Program-made: the position numbers and the translations under genes | Shown here: in pieces, positions 9,664 to 19,450 of the stretch | Layout: the number at the start of each line of letters is the position of its first letter | Position numbering within the stretch: the stretch's first letter is position 1 | Notes under the pieces: model-generated | Databases searched by the model: none | What the model saw: the letters and a program-made list of their open reading frames with translations, nothing else | Told to the model about the DNA's origin: nothing | Source: Sphingopyxis sp. | GTDB lineage: Bacteria; Pseudomonadota; Alphaproteobacteria; Sphingomonadales; Sphingomonadaceae | Assembly (NCBI GenBank): GCA_017745175.1 | Contig: JAGHZY010000012.1 | Span: forward strand, 30,642-94,641 | Length of the DNA: 64,000 nt | Reading direction: 5' to 3'

Positions 9664-10551
9664 CTATGCTTTCGCGCCGAACATGCGGCCGCCATTGGCC
9701 GCGATCAGCCCGTCGATATCGTCGCCCCGGTACGCCGGATCGGCCGAGGTTCCGAAGGATGCCAGCATGTCCGCCGTCACCAGTTCGGCCATCGCCTTCC
9801 ATTCGGGGTGGGTGAAGATCCAGTAATCGCCCGCCTCGATCGCCTGCACGACGCGCGCGCCGATCTTGTCTGGCGACATGCCGCCCGCGAGCACGCCCTG
9901 CATCGCCTGGCTCGTTGCCGCGGCCTTGCCGACCTCGACCTCGACCGGGCGCAGCTCGCGCGTCGTCTCGACGATGCGCGTCGCCGACATGCCGGGCATC
10001 AGCACCGAAATGTCGACGCAGCTTTCGGCAAGTTCGTTGCGCAGCGCCATCGCGATGCCGAGCGTCGCATATTTGGAGCTGATATAGGCGACCGAGATCG
10101 GCGGCGGAACGATCGCGACCATCGACGATGTGATGACGAGGTGCGAGGGCTCGCCCGACGCCTTCATGTCGCCGAGGAAGGTGCGGCAGGCATAGAGGTG
10201 CGCGTGCGCGTTGACCGCATAGTTCCAGCGCCAGACGTCGGTGTCATATTGTTCGAACGGCCCCGATCCGCCGCCGACGCCGGCGTTGCTGAAGAGGATG
10301 CGGACGGGACCGAATTCGCGGGCCCTTGCTCCGGCTCCGGCCCAGCTGTCCTCGCTGGTGACGTCGAGCTGGAGGCCGAGCGCGTTCGCACCCTCGCTCC
10401 GCAGTCCCGCCGCAGCATTTTCGGCGCCCGCCGTGTCGATGTCGGCGAGGATCACCGAGGCTCCCTTGGCGGCGAGCGCCCGGGCGGTCGCGAGCCCGAG
10501 CCCGCTGGCGCCGCCGGTGATGAAGGCGGTCTTGCCCGCGACATCGGTCAT
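9664..10551 (-). CDS. SDR family NAD(P)-dependent oxidoreductase
   Basis: MTDVAGKTAFITGGASGLGLATARALAAKGASVILADIDTAG; Rossmann TGxxxGxG and active-site YISSK. Confidence 0.95.
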   Translation of the reverse strand: MTDVAGKTAFITGGASGLGLATARALAAKGASVILADIDTAGAENAAAGLRSEGANALGLQLDVTSEDSWAGAGARAREFGPVRILFSNAGVGGGSGPFEQYDTDVWRWNYAVNAHAHLYACRTFLGDMKASGEPSHLVITSSMVAIVPPPISVAYISSKYATLGIAMALRNELAESCVDISVLMPGMSATRIVETTRELRPVEVEVGKAAATSQAMQGVLAGGMSPDKIGARVVQAIEAGDYWIFTHPEWKAMAELVTADMLASFGTSADPAYRGDDIDGLIAANGGRMFGAKA

Positions 10552-11843
10552 TCGGCGAAATCCTTTTCGAGATGGCGCGTCATGCGAAACTGCGCGATGC
10601 CCGCGGCGGCGGCGAAGGGCATCAGCGCCATCAGCGCCCAGCGGAGGCTGTCGGTGCCGTGCGCATCCTTCAGCGCGTCGCTGACGATGCCGGCGAACAG
10701 CGGGCCGAGGCCGAGACCGACGATGTTGAACATCAGCATCAGGACGGCGGCGGCGGTTGCGCGGCTGCGCGGCGGGGTGAGGTTCTGCACCAGCGCGAGC
10801 GCGGGGGCGACATAGGCGGTGCACGCCGCCATCGGGATGAGCATCAGTGCGAGCGAGAGCTGCCATGTGTCGACGAGCAACGCGGCGATGAAGGTCGGGA
10901 TCAGCACTGCGGTCGCGAGCGCGGGGATCGCGCCGTAGGCGCGCGCCGAATGCTTCGCGCGGTGGCTGACCAGCCAGCCGCCGCCGAGGATGCCGATGCC
11001 GAAGGTGATGCCGGCGGCCGGACCGAAATATGTCGCCATCGCATCGAGCGGCATCTTCTGGGTGCGCATCAGGAAAGCGGGGATCCAGTTGAGCATGCCG
11101 TAGCTCACGAAAGCGGCGAGGCCGCTGCCGATCATCACCATGCGCAGCGACGAACGGCGCCAGAACATCGCGAGGCTCTGTGCGAAGGGCAGGGCTTCGT
11201 CGGCGGGCTTGTGCGTGTCCATCGCCCCGCGTGCGGGTTCGCGCACCAGCCAGATGAGCAGCGGTGCGACGAGGACGCCGACGAGGCCGATGACGATGAA
11301 GGCGCCCCGCCAGCCGATATTCGCGGCGGCCCACGCGCCGAAGGTGGCGCCGACGAAGACGCCGAACGGACCGTTACAGGTAAAGAGGCCGATCGCGAGC
11401 GGGCGCCGTGCGGGCGGATAATAGTCGGCGATGACCGACAGCGACGGCGCGGTGCCGCCCGCTTCACCCGCGCCGACACCGAAGCGCATCAGTGCGAGTT
11501 GCCAGAAATTCGAGACCATGCCGCATGCGGCGGTGAAGCCGCTCCAGACGACGCAGGCGATGCCGATCAGCTTTACCCGGTTCCGGCGGTCGGCGATCAT
11601 CGCCACCGGCACACCGGCGGCGGCATAGAAAAGCGCAAAGGCGAAGCCCGTGAGCAGGCCGAACTGCGTGTCGCTGAAATCCATCTCGGCGCGGATCGGC
11701 TCGACGAGGACCGACAGAAGCTGGCGGTCGACGAAGTTGATCGTGCCGACGACGAACAGCATCGCGAGCGCGACATTGCGGCGCAGCGCAAGGCCGCTGT
11801 CGGGTGCGGGAGCGCCTCCATCGAGGGCGGTGGCTTGCGACAT
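10548..11843 (-). CDS. MFS transporter
   Basis: Multi-TM; NFVDRQLLSVLVEPIRAEMDFSDTQFGLLTGFAFALFYAAAGVPVAMIADRRNR. ATGA overlap with the SDR. Confidence 0.93.
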   Translation of the reverse strand: MSQATALDGGAPAPDSGLALRRNVALAMLFVVGTINFVDRQLLSVLVEPIRAEMDFSDTQFGLLTGFAFALFYAAAGVPVAMIADRRNRVKLIGIACVVWSGFTAACGMVSNFWQLALMRFGVGAGEAGGTAPSLSVIADYYPPARRPLAIGLFTCNGPFGVFVGATFGAWAAANIGWRGAFIVIGLVGVLVAPLLIWLVREPARGAMDTHKPADEALPFAQSLAMFWRRSSLRMVMIGSGLAAFVSYGMLNWIPAFLMRTQKMPLDAMATYFGPAAGITFGIGILGGGWLVSHRAKHSARAYGAIPALATAVLIPTFIAALLVDTWQLSLALMLIPMAACTAYVAPALALVQNLTPPRSRATAAAVLMLMFNIVGLGLGPLFAGIVSDALKDAHGTDSLRWALMALMPFAAAAGIAQFRMTRHLEKDFAE

Positions 11844-11879
11844 AACTCTCCCCAAAACGCACGAGTCTTCCCGGCCGAA

Positions 11880-11895
11880 AAATACTTAGGTATTT
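11880..11895. promoter_or_regulatory. Site A: candidate operator in the divergent MFS/SDR promoter (AAATACTTAGGTATTT)
   Basis: 14/16 palindrome in the 11844-11951 intergenic region; relative of sites B-D. Confidence 0.5.
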
Positions 11896-11951
11896 AAGTT
11901 TATCTGTCAATGTGCTTTACGGTAGCGACAAAGTCGACGGGAGAGAAGGTC

Positions 11952-12719
11952 ATGGAAATCAAGGGCAAGACGGTGATCGTGACAGGATCGGCGGGCGGCA
12001 TCGGCCGCGCGACCGCGGTGATGCTGGCACAGCGCGGCGCGGCGGAAATCAGGCTGGTCGATGTGAAACAGGACGCGCTTGCCGAAACCGCGCGGCTCGT
12101 CGAAGCGGAGGGCGCGCGGGCGACCACTCACGTCCTCGACCTCTCCGACGTGCCCGCGGTCGAAGCCTGGTTCCTTGCGCATGGCGATGTCGATATCCTG
12201 CACAACAATGCCGGCGTCGTATCGGGCCTGCCGCAGTTTCCTGACGTCGATGCAGCGCGCATCCGCCGGATCATCGACGTCAACATCACCGCGCTCGTTG
12301 TGGCGACACAGATCGCGGTGCCGGCGATGAAGATGCGCGGCGGCGGAGTGATCGTCAACACGGTGTCGACCGTTGCGCTCGGGACGGGCTTCCATGACGC
12401 CATGTACGCGACGACCAAGGCGGCGGTGATGATGTTCACGCGCTGCTGCGCGCCCCTGAAAGAGGATTGCAATGTCCGCGTCGCGGGCATGCTGCCCGGG
12501 CTGGTCGACACGCCGATCCTCGACACGACGGGCGCGGGCGGCAAGTCCGAATGGATGAAGACGGTACTCGCGAACAACGAGGCGTGCGCGCCCGAGGATA
12601 TCGCGGGCGGCGTTGTGGCGCTGATCGAGGACGATAGCCTTGCGGGTGGCGACTGGGTTGCGGTGCGGCGGCTGGGCGGCAAGGTCGAGTATCAATGGGG
12701 CCACGCCGACACGGTATGA
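11952..12719 (+). CDS. SDR family NAD(P)-dependent oxidoreductase
   Basis: MEIKGKTVIVTGSAGGIGRATAVMLAQRGAAEIRLVDVKQDALAETARLVE. Confidence 0.95.
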   Translation: MEIKGKTVIVTGSAGGIGRATAVMLAQRGAAEIRLVDVKQDALAETARLVEAEGARATTHVLDLSDVPAVEAWFLAHGDVDILHNNAGVVSGLPQFPDVDAARIRRIIDVNITALVVATQIAVPAMKMRGGGVIVNTVSTVALGTGFHDAMYATTKAAVMMFTRCCAPLKEDCNVRVAGMLPGLVDTPILDTTGAGGKSEWMKTVLANNEACAPEDIAGGVVALIEDDSLAGGDWVAVRRLGGKVEYQWGHADTV

Positions 12720-12837
12720 TCCCTCCCGCGTGCGGGAAGGGTAGCGAGACTTGCGAGCTTGCTCGCTAGTCGCAGCGGGGTGGGCAATCGATAGGGTGCT
12801 GGCCCACCCCCGGCCCCTCCCGCAAGCGGGAGGGGAG
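12720..12837. repeat. REP-like palindromic intergenic element
   Basis: CCCTCCCGCGTGCGGGAAGGG ... CCCCTCCCGCAAGCGGGAGGGG between convergent genes. Confidence 0.7.
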
Positions 12838-12846
12838 CAAAAAGGA

Positions 12847-13557
12847 TCAGCGCGCCGGCGCTTCGAGCATGTTTTTCCCGAACAGGTTCGACCATTGTTC
12901 CTCGGTCAGCACCGGGCGCGCGCTCGACAGGTTTGCGGCATTTTTGACGTCGGTCCCCGCGATCACCGCGGGGCGCTCGCCGATCCGCGCGAACCAGTCG
13001 GCAACGGCGGGATAATCGTCGAGCGTCAACCCGATCGCGCGGATCGCGCGCGTCCACGGCCAGGCCGCGATATCGGCGACCGAATATTCCTCGGCCAGAT
13101 AGTCCGCTTCGCCCAGCCGCCCGTTCAGCACATGGAGCAGGCGCAGCGTCTCGTTGCGATAGCGTTCGACGGGATAGGTCTGACCTTCGGGTGCGTAGCG
13201 AATGAAATGATGCGCCTGACCCTGCATCGGCCCGAAGCTTGCCATCTGCCACATCAGCCATTGCTGCGCCTGACTGCGCCGGCGTGGGTCGGTCGGAAGC
13301 AACTGCCCGCTCTTCTCGGCAAGGTAGAGCAGGATCGCGCCGCTCTCGAACACCGGCAGCGGCGCGCCGCCGCCGACGGGCTCATGATCGACGATCGCGG
13401 GCAGGCGGCCGTTCGGGTTGATCCGGCGATATTCGGGGGTCAGATGATCGCCCTCGAGCATGTTCATCGCGAGAAGGCGGTGCGGCAGCCCGGTCTCTTC
13501 GAGCATGATCGAGACCTTGTGGCCGTTCGGCGTGGGCGTGAAATAGACGTCGATCAT
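12847..13557 (-). CDS. Glutathione S-transferase family protein (YfcG/Nu-like)
   Basis: MIDVYFTPTPNGHKVSIMLEETGLPHRLLAMNMLEGDHLTPEYRRINPNGRLPAIVDHEP. Confidence 0.92.
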   Translation of the reverse strand: MIDVYFTPTPNGHKVSIMLEETGLPHRLLAMNMLEGDHLTPEYRRINPNGRLPAIVDHEPVGGGAPLPVFESGAILLYLAEKSGQLLPTDPRRRSQAQQWLMWQMASFGPMQGQAHHFIRYAPEGQTYPVERYRNETLRLLHVLNGRLGEADYLAEEYSVADIAAWPWTRAIRAIGLTLDDYPAVADWFARIGERPAVIAGTDVKNAANLSSARPVLTEEQWSNLFGKNMLEAPAR

Positions 13558-13656
13558 GCCGTGGTTCACCCCTTCGCACAGGTCACGACCGCGACCGCCA
13601 CTTCCCCGTGGGGAAAGTGGTGGCCGCGGCCGATCCCTGGGACATCGATATCCGGC

Positions 13657-15933
13657 CTAGAACTTGATCCCGGCCTCGACCGAAATGTTGCGCGTCGGTT
13701 CGAGATAGAGGATCGCACGCGGAACCGGCGTGATCGGCGCGGGCAGGTTGAAGGCGCTGCCGATCGTCTTCTGGTTCGTCAGATTCTTGCCGACGAGCGC
13801 GACGTGCCACCGGTCGTCCCGGTCGGCGAGCTGGACGCGAAGGTCGAGCTTCACATAGCCGTCCTGCACGCCGAAGATCGGGCTCTGGTTGTCCGAATTG
13901 AAATATTTCGACCGTCCCGATGCGACGCCGGTGATGTCGAGCTTCAGGGCGTCCGACATGTCGAAGCGCCCGTGCGCGGTGACGCTGCCCGTCCATTTCG
14001 ACGAATAGGCGACGGGATAACCGGCGAGGTTGTTCGTCGCAGGCGTACAGTTCACCTGCGAAGCGAGGCACGCCGCGCCCGGATAATCGTCATATTTGAT
14101 ATCCGAGTAAGCCGCCGACGCGCTGATGTCGAAATTCTCGACCGGATAGATGCTGAGCGATCCTTCGACGCCCTTCGATGTCGCCGCCGCGGCGTTGCCG
14201 GTCAGGTAGCTCGACGTTGCGGGCTGATAGACCGAAACCTGCAGATCCTTGAACTTGGTGTGATAGAGCGAGACGTTCGCGACGACCTTGCCGCCCGCCA
14301 GCGTCGACTTGATGCCTGCCTCGAAATTCTCCGACCGTTCGGGTTCGAAGGTGAAGGTTGCGTTGGTCGTACCGAGGGTGTTCGAGACGAAACCGCCCGA
14401 TTTCGAACCGCGGCCCCACGTCCCGTAGAGCATGACGCGCGGTGCGATGTCATATTGCAGCGTGACCGACGGGTCGACATTGCCTTCGCTGATCTTGCCG
14501 ACCGCGCTCGAGATGGGCCGCAGGGCAAAGGGCCGGCCGTTGACGCCGTTGGAGCCGTAAACGAGGCGCGAGGCGAAATCGCCGTCCTTCTTCGTGTGCG
14601 AATAGCGCAGGCTGCCGATCACGCGGAAGGCGTCGGTGACGTTGAAGGTGCCCTGACCGAACACCGACCAGCTTTCGGCTTTCTGGTTGAAGGTGCTGTC
14701 GATGCGCCCGAAATAGGGGCCGACGATCACGCCGGGGATGTTCAGGCTCGGGATGTTGAAACCCTGATATTGTTCGAGCGTGTAGTTCGACTTGTCGTAA
14801 TAGGCGCCGACGATGAACTCGAAGGTCTTGCCCGTCGGCGACAGGATACGGATTTCCTGCGAAATCTGGTCGAAGCGTTCGGGGAAGGCGTTGTAGACCG
14901 AATTGACGGTGTGTGCGCCGCCGCTGTTCGGGATCGACTGGTCGAAGCCGTTGACGATCTTCGACTTGAACCAGCTGTAGCCGGTGACCGAGGTCAGCGT
15001 GAAGTCGCCGAGCGCGAGGTTGCCGACGCCCGAGATCATCACCGACTTGTTGTCATTGCCCTCGTCGCCGAGCGCCGAGCGTTCGAGATAACGTGTCGTT
15101 TGCGGGTCCTGTCCGCTGGTGAGCGGGCTCGACACGGTGATGCCGCCGATGACTTCGCGGTTCCCGTATTCGACCTTCGCGGTATAGTCGAAATTGTTCG
15201 AGGGTTCCCACTTCAACGTCAGGCGCAGCAGCTGCGACTTGATTTCGGGATCGTCGTGATCGGTCGCGCGGTTGTAGATATAGCCGTCCTGATTGACGAT
15301 CTTGTACGCGAAGCGTGCGCCGAGCGTGTCGGAGATCGGTCCCGACAGATAGCCCGAGAAATCGGTGCCCTTGTGGTCGAAATTGTAAAGGCCGGTGATC
15401 GCGCCCTCGAAATCCTTCGTCGGGCCCGCCGACACGACGCTGACCGCGCCCGCCGCGGTATTCTTGCCGAACAGCGCGCCCTGCGGGCCGCGCAGCACCT
15501 CGACGCGCGCGAGGTCGAAGAAGGGCGCCTGCGCCTGGCGGTTGCGGCCGGCGTAGATGCCGTCGACATAGAGCGACACCGATTGGTCGAAGGCGAAGTT
15601 CGCCGGCGGCGAGCCGAAGCCGCGGATATAGATGACGTCGTTGCCCGCGGTCGACTGGACAAAGACGTTCGGCGTGTAGTTCATCACCGCCTTGATGTCG
15701 CTCGTGTTGAATTCGGCGAGCTTGGCGCCGCTCACGACTTCCATCGAGATCGGCACGTCCTGCAGGCTCTGCTCGCGCTTCTGCGCGGTGACGATGATTT
15801 CGTTGGTGTTGCTGTCGTCGACCTCCGCCGTGTCGGCGGGCGCCGTCTGCGCGAATGCCGGTACGGCATTGGCGAGCATCGCGATCGCCGCGACGCCGGA
15901 CAGCAGAAACTGGTTGCGAGCCTTCATGTTCAC
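13657..15933 (-). CDS. TonB-dependent receptor
   Basis: Signal peptide; EIIVTAQKREQSLQDVPISMEVVSGAKLAEF plug; LRGPQGALFGKNTAAGAVSVVS; C-terminal beta-barrel ending in aromatic residue. Confidence 0.97.
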   Translation of the reverse strand: MNMKARNQFLLSGVAAIAMLANAVPAFAQTAPADTAEVDDSNTNEIIVTAQKREQSLQDVPISMEVVSGAKLAEFNTSDIKAVMNYTPNVFVQSTAGNDVIYIRGFGSPPANFAFDQSVSLYVDGIYAGRNRQAQAPFFDLARVEVLRGPQGALFGKNTAAGAVSVVSAGPTKDFEGAITGLYNFDHKGTDFSGYLSGPISDTLGARFAYKIVNQDGYIYNRATDHDDPEIKSQLLRLTLKWEPSNNFDYTAKVEYGNREVIGGITVSSPLTSGQDPQTTRYLERSALGDEGNDNKSVMISGVGNLALGDFTLTSVTGYSWFKSKIVNGFDQSIPNSGGAHTVNSVYNAFPERFDQISQEIRILSPTGKTFEFIVGAYYDKSNYTLEQYQGFNIPSLNIPGVIVGPYFGRIDSTFNQKAESWSVFGQGTFNVTDAFRVIGSLRYSHTKKDGDFASRLVYGSNGVNGRPFALRPISSAVGKISEGNVDPSVTLQYDIAPRVMLYGTWGRGSKSGGFVSNTLGTTNATFTFEPERSENFEAGIKSTLAGGKVVANVSLYHTKFKDLQVSVYQPATSSYLTGNAAAATSKGVEGSLSIYPVENFDISASAAYSDIKYDDYPGAACLASQVNCTPATNNLAGYPVAYSSKWTGSVTAHGRFDMSDALKLDITGVASGRSKYFNSDNQSPIFGVQDGYVKLDLRVQLADRDDRWHVALVGKNLTNQKTIGSAFNLPAPITPVPRAILYLEPTRNISVEAGIKF

Positions 15934-15996
15934 CCTCCCATAGAGCTATTGTCGCCGGTCCCGGAAAGCGCTCCGATCCGTCAATCTGATTGACCC

Positions 15997-16008
15997 TTAG
16001 TATACTAA
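15997..16008. promoter_or_regulatory. Site B: candidate operator TTAGTATACTAA in the divergent TBDR/DUF3237 promoter
   Basis: Perfect 12-bp palindrome; related to sites A, C, D. Confidence 0.5.
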
Positions 16009-16049
16009 TGGTTTTATGCTTGTCCATAGGCAGGAAGAGGATTCGCATC

Positions 16050-16556
16050 ATGAACGAAGAAAATTCGCGCGGCGCTCCCGCTGCACTGGCGACGCGCCAT
16101 CTGTGCACCGCGGAGTTCGAGGTAGGGGGCGGCATCATCGGGATCGGCGCGTCGCCGTTCGGCGACCAGCGGCTCGGCTATATCAGCGGCGGCCGTTTTT
16201 TCGGTCCGCGTATCAATGGCATGATCCTTCCCGGCGGGGGCAACTGGTCGCGGAGCGGACGGCTCGGCGACGACGCCTCGGTCGGTACTTTCGACGCGCG
16301 TGCGGTGTGGCGGACCGATGACGGCCAGCTCATCTATCTGAGCTATACCGGGCGCAACATCATCCCCGACGATGTGCGCGCGACCTTCGCCGATCCGGCG
16401 GCGCCCGATGCCGATGCGTCGCGATACTATCTGCGAATCGCCCCCGTGTTCGAAACCGCGAGCGCGAAATATGGCTGGCTCAACGGCGTGCTCGCGGTCG
16501 GAGTCGGCGAGCGCACCGATTTCGGCGTCCGCCATGTCATCCACGAGGTGCTGTAG
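16050..16556 (+). CDS. DUF3237 domain-containing protein
   Basis: MNEENSRGAPAALATRHLCTAEFEVGGGIIGIGASPFGDQRLGYISGGRFFGPRINGMILPGGGNW; GDDASVGTFDARAVWRTDDGQLIYLSYTG. Confidence 0.88.
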   Translation: MNEENSRGAPAALATRHLCTAEFEVGGGIIGIGASPFGDQRLGYISGGRFFGPRINGMILPGGGNWSRSGRLGDDASVGTFDARAVWRTDDGQLIYLSYTGRNIIPDDVRATFADPAAPDADASRYYLRIAPVFETASAKYGWLNGVLAVGVGERTDFGVRHVIHEVL

Positions 16557-17282
16557 ATGATCGACCTTCATTATTCGGCCACGCCGAACGGGCAGAAGAT
16601 CGCGATCATGCTCGAGGAAATCGGCGCGCCTTATCGCGTCATCCCCTACGACATCTTCGAGGGCGACCAGCTGACCGCCGAATTCGGGCGCATCAATCCG
16701 AACCACAAGCTGCCTGCCATGGTCGATCAGGATCCGGCGGGTGGCGGCGATCCGGTGACGGTTTTCGAGTCGGGCGCGATCCTGCAATATCTGGCCGAGA
16801 AGAGCGGGCGTTTCCTGCCCGCGTCGGGTGCGGCGCGCGCGGCGACTTTATCGTGGCTGACATGGCAGGTCGCGGGACTAGGGCCGATGGGCGGGCAGGC
16901 GAGCCACTTCCTGCGCTATGCCCCGGCGGGGCAGGATTATGCCGTCGAACGCTATACGAAGGAGCTCACGCGCCTGCTCACCGTTCTCGAAAAGCGGTTG
17001 GAGAAGAGCGCCTATGTTGGCGGCGACGACTATAGCATCGCCGACATGGCGATCTGGCCCGGCCGCGCGTCGGCGTTCGTGATGGGGATGGGGCTCGACG
17101 AATGGCCCGCGATGCACGGCTGGTTCGAGCGCATCCGCGAACGCCCGGCGGTTGCACGCGCGATGGCGCGCGAGGATCTTAAGGCGCCGGCGAAATATGT
17201 CGGGCGGCACCAAAAGCTCGATGACAAGGAATGGTCGAACATGTTCGGCGACGCGAACCGCGCGGCGGTGAAGGGCGATTGA
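16557..17282 (+). CDS. Glutathione S-transferase family protein (YfcG/Nu-like)
   Basis: MIDLHYSATPNGQKIAIMLEEIGAPYRVIPYDIFEGDQLTAEFGRINPNHKLPAMVD; paralogous to 12847-13557. Confidence 0.92.
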   Translation: MIDLHYSATPNGQKIAIMLEEIGAPYRVIPYDIFEGDQLTAEFGRINPNHKLPAMVDQDPAGGGDPVTVFESGAILQYLAEKSGRFLPASGAARAATLSWLTWQVAGLGPMGGQASHFLRYAPAGQDYAVERYTKELTRLLTVLEKRLEKSAYVGGDDYSIADMAIWPGRASAFVMGMGLDEWPAMHGWFERIRERPAVARAMAREDLKAPAKYVGRHQKLDDKEWSNMFGDANRAAVKGD

Positions 17283-17336
17283 GGCCGGGAACAGGTTGAG
17301 CGTCCGCTCTCGGCCGGAAGCGGACCTTTCCTTCAT

Positions 17337-17409
17337 CGTCATCCCGGACTTGATCCGGGATCCATCGCAGCGCTGAAGTCATGGATCCCGGATCAAGTCC
17401 GGGATGACG
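17337..17409. repeat. Long inverted repeat, 'CCCGGACTTGATCCGGG' family
   Basis: 29-bp perfect arms CGTCATCCCGGACTTGATCCGGGATCCAT / complement, 15-nt loop, between convergent GST genes. Confidence 0.9.
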
Positions 17410-17459
17410 AAAAAGAGTGAACAAACGTCCGCTCAACACCCTGAAGCCGACGATCCGCC

Positions 17460-18164
17460 TCACCGTTTCGCGTGCTGGCGGTCGCCCCACAGGATCGCAC
17501 GATGCTCGTCGGTGAAGCCGGTGAGGCCGCCCTCGATCGTCTCGGCGCGCGCGACGCCGGCCTGCATGCCTTCGGCGACCGCGGGGCGTGCGAGCATCGC
17601 GGCGCCCCAGCGGTCGACGTTCGGAAAACGTCCCGCCTTTTCGATCAATTGGCGGCGCAGATAGGGCAAAGTCGCGATGTCGGCGATCGTATAGTCTTCG
17701 CCGGCGAGCCATTCGGCTTCGCCGAGGCGGTTGTCGAGCACCATCATCAACCGGTCGACCTCGCGGCTGTAGCGCGCGATGGCATAGTCATGCCGGTCCT
17801 TCGCATAGTGGGTGAAATGCGCCTCCTGCCCGAACATCGGGCCGACGCCCGACACCTGGAACATCAGCCATTGCCAGCAGATCGCGCGCTTCGCCGGATC
17901 GGCGGGCACGAAGCGGCCGGTCTTTTCGGCGAGGTAGAGCAGGATCGCCCCCGTTTCCCACAGTATGAACCGCTCGCCGCCGGGTCCTTCGTCGTCAACG
18001 ATCACCGGGGTCTTGTTGTTCGGGTTGAGCGCGAGGAATTCGGGGGTGAGCTGATCGCCCGCGAGGATGTCGACATATTCGAGCCGCCAGTCGAGCTCCA
18101 TTTCGAGAAGCGCGATCGCGATCTTGCGGGCATTGGGTGTGGGGCCGCCGTGGAGCGTGATCAT
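17460..18164 (-). CDS. Glutathione S-transferase family protein (YfcG/Nu-like)
   Basis: MITLHGGPTPNARKIAIALLEMELDWRLEYVDILAGDQLTPEFLALNPNNKTPVIVDDEGPGG; paralogous to the other two. Confidence 0.92.
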   Translation of the reverse strand: MITLHGGPTPNARKIAIALLEMELDWRLEYVDILAGDQLTPEFLALNPNNKTPVIVDDEGPGGERFILWETGAILLYLAEKTGRFVPADPAKRAICWQWLMFQVSGVGPMFGQEAHFTHYAKDRHDYAIARYSREVDRLMMVLDNRLGEAEWLAGEDYTIADIATLPYLRRQLIEKAGRFPNVDRWGAAMLARPAVAEGMQAGVARAETIEGGLTGFTDEHRAILWGDRQHAKR

Positions 18165-18168
18165 CGCC

Positions 18169-19332
18169 TCAGCCCTCGCGTCCGAGCCAGCGCTTGAGCA
18201 CGTCGGCGCCGTCCTGTCCGACGGTCAGCGGGGCGGGGCGGCGGACGCTGCCCGGGGTCGCCGACAGCTTCGGGAAGACGCCCTGCATCGTGACCTCGCC
18301 GAGCTCTTCGTCGGGAACGGTTACCAGCGCGTCGCGTGCGGCGAAATGCGGGTCGGCGAGCATGTCCTCGGCGTCGAAGACGCGGCCCGCAGGAACACCC
18401 GCCTCGACCATCTTCGCCTCGAGTTCGGCGATCGTCAGCGTCGCGGTCCATTCGCCGATCAGCGCGTCGAGCTCCTCCTGTCGCGCGCCGCGCGCGCGGT
18501 GCGTCGCATAGCGTTCATCGCTCGCGAGTTCGGGGCGCCCCATTGCGGCGGTGAGGCGCGCAAAGACGCCGTCCTGATTGGCGCCGATCAGATATTCGCC
18601 GTCGCGGCACGGATAGACGTTCGACGGCGCGATCGCGGGCAGGGTCGATCCGGTACGGCGGCGCTTGGTGCCGCTCGCCGAATAGTCGGACACGGTCGAT
18701 TCCATGACCTGCAGCACCGCCTCATAGAGCGCCGAATCGACGATCTGGCCGTCGCCGGTCCTGCTGCGATGATGGAGCGCGGCGAGGGCGCCCATGCACC
18801 CGTAAGTCGCGGCGAGCGTGTCGCCAATCGACACGCCCATGCGCGCTGGGGGCAGGTCGGGATAGCCGACGATGCCGCGCCAGCCGCCCATCGCCTCGCC
18901 GATGCCGCCGAAGCCCGCGCGCGATGAATAGGGACCGGTCTGGCCGTACCCCGACACGCGCACGACGATCAGCCCGGGGTTGGTCTTGCGCAGCTCGGCG
19001 GGATCGAGGTTCCATTTTTCGAGCGTGCCGGGGCGGAAATTCTCGATGAGGATATCGGCCTTCGCGATCAGCTCGCGCGCGAGCGCCTGCCCCTCCTCGC
19101 TGCGCAGGTCGACCGCGACCGAATATTTGTTGCGCGCGATGACGCGCCACCAGCTCGGCGTGTCGCCCTGGCCCCAGTTGCGCATCTGGTCGCCGGTCAC
19201 CGGGGGTTCGAGCTTGACGATCTCGGCGCCCATGTCGCCGAGAAGCTGGCCGCAGAAGGGGCCGGCGATGAGCTGCCCCATCTCGACGACCCTGATACCC
19301 TCCAGCGCGCCCCCGCTGCCCGTTTCGCTCAT
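18169..19332 (-). CDS. CoA transferase, CaiB/BaiF family (class III)
   Basis: GIRVVEMGQLIAGPFCGQLLGDMGAEIVKLEPPVTGDQMRNWG...YSVAVDLRSEEGQALARELIAKADILIENFRPGTLEK. Confidence 0.95.
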   Translation of the reverse strand: MSETGSGGALEGIRVVEMGQLIAGPFCGQLLGDMGAEIVKLEPPVTGDQMRNWGQGDTPSWWRVIARNKYSVAVDLRSEEGQALARELIAKADILIENFRPGTLEKWNLDPAELRKTNPGLIVVRVSGYGQTGPYSSRAGFGGIGEAMGGWRGIVGYPDLPPARMGVSIGDTLAATYGCMGALAALHHRSRTGDGQIVDSALYEAVLQVMESTVSDYSASGTKRRRTGSTLPAIAPSNVYPCRDGEYLIGANQDGVFARLTAAMGRPELASDERYATHRARGARQEELDALIGEWTATLTIAELEAKMVEAGVPAGRVFDAEDMLADPHFAARDALVTVPDEELGEVTMQGVFPKLSATPGSVRRPAPLTVGQDGADVLKRWLGREG

Positions 19333-19385
19333 ATCGTTCCTTTCGCGGCCGACTCTGGTAAGACGGCCTGCCTCGCCCATGGCCT

Positions 19386-19401
19386 TTGTATACTTAGAAT
19401 G
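19386..19401. promoter_or_regulatory. Site C: candidate operator (TTGTATACTTAGAATG) in the divergent CoA-transferase/HMG-CoA lyase promoter
   Basis: Contains ATACTTAGAAT, 10/11 to ATACTTAGTAT. Confidence 0.45.
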
Positions 19402-19450
19402 CTATGTAATTTTCAACCTGCTAAATGACCCGAATCAATCAGGACGCAAG

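Noticed and set aside
13597-13620. Hairpin CCACTTCCCC-GT-GGGGAAAGTGG between TBDR and GST genes
   Set aside because: No U-tract on the transcribed strand, so not called a terminator; may be a processing or stability structure.
12751-15993. 1080-aa plus-strand ORF
   Set aside because: Antisense shadow of the GST and TonB receptor genes, which have clear family motifs on the minus strand.
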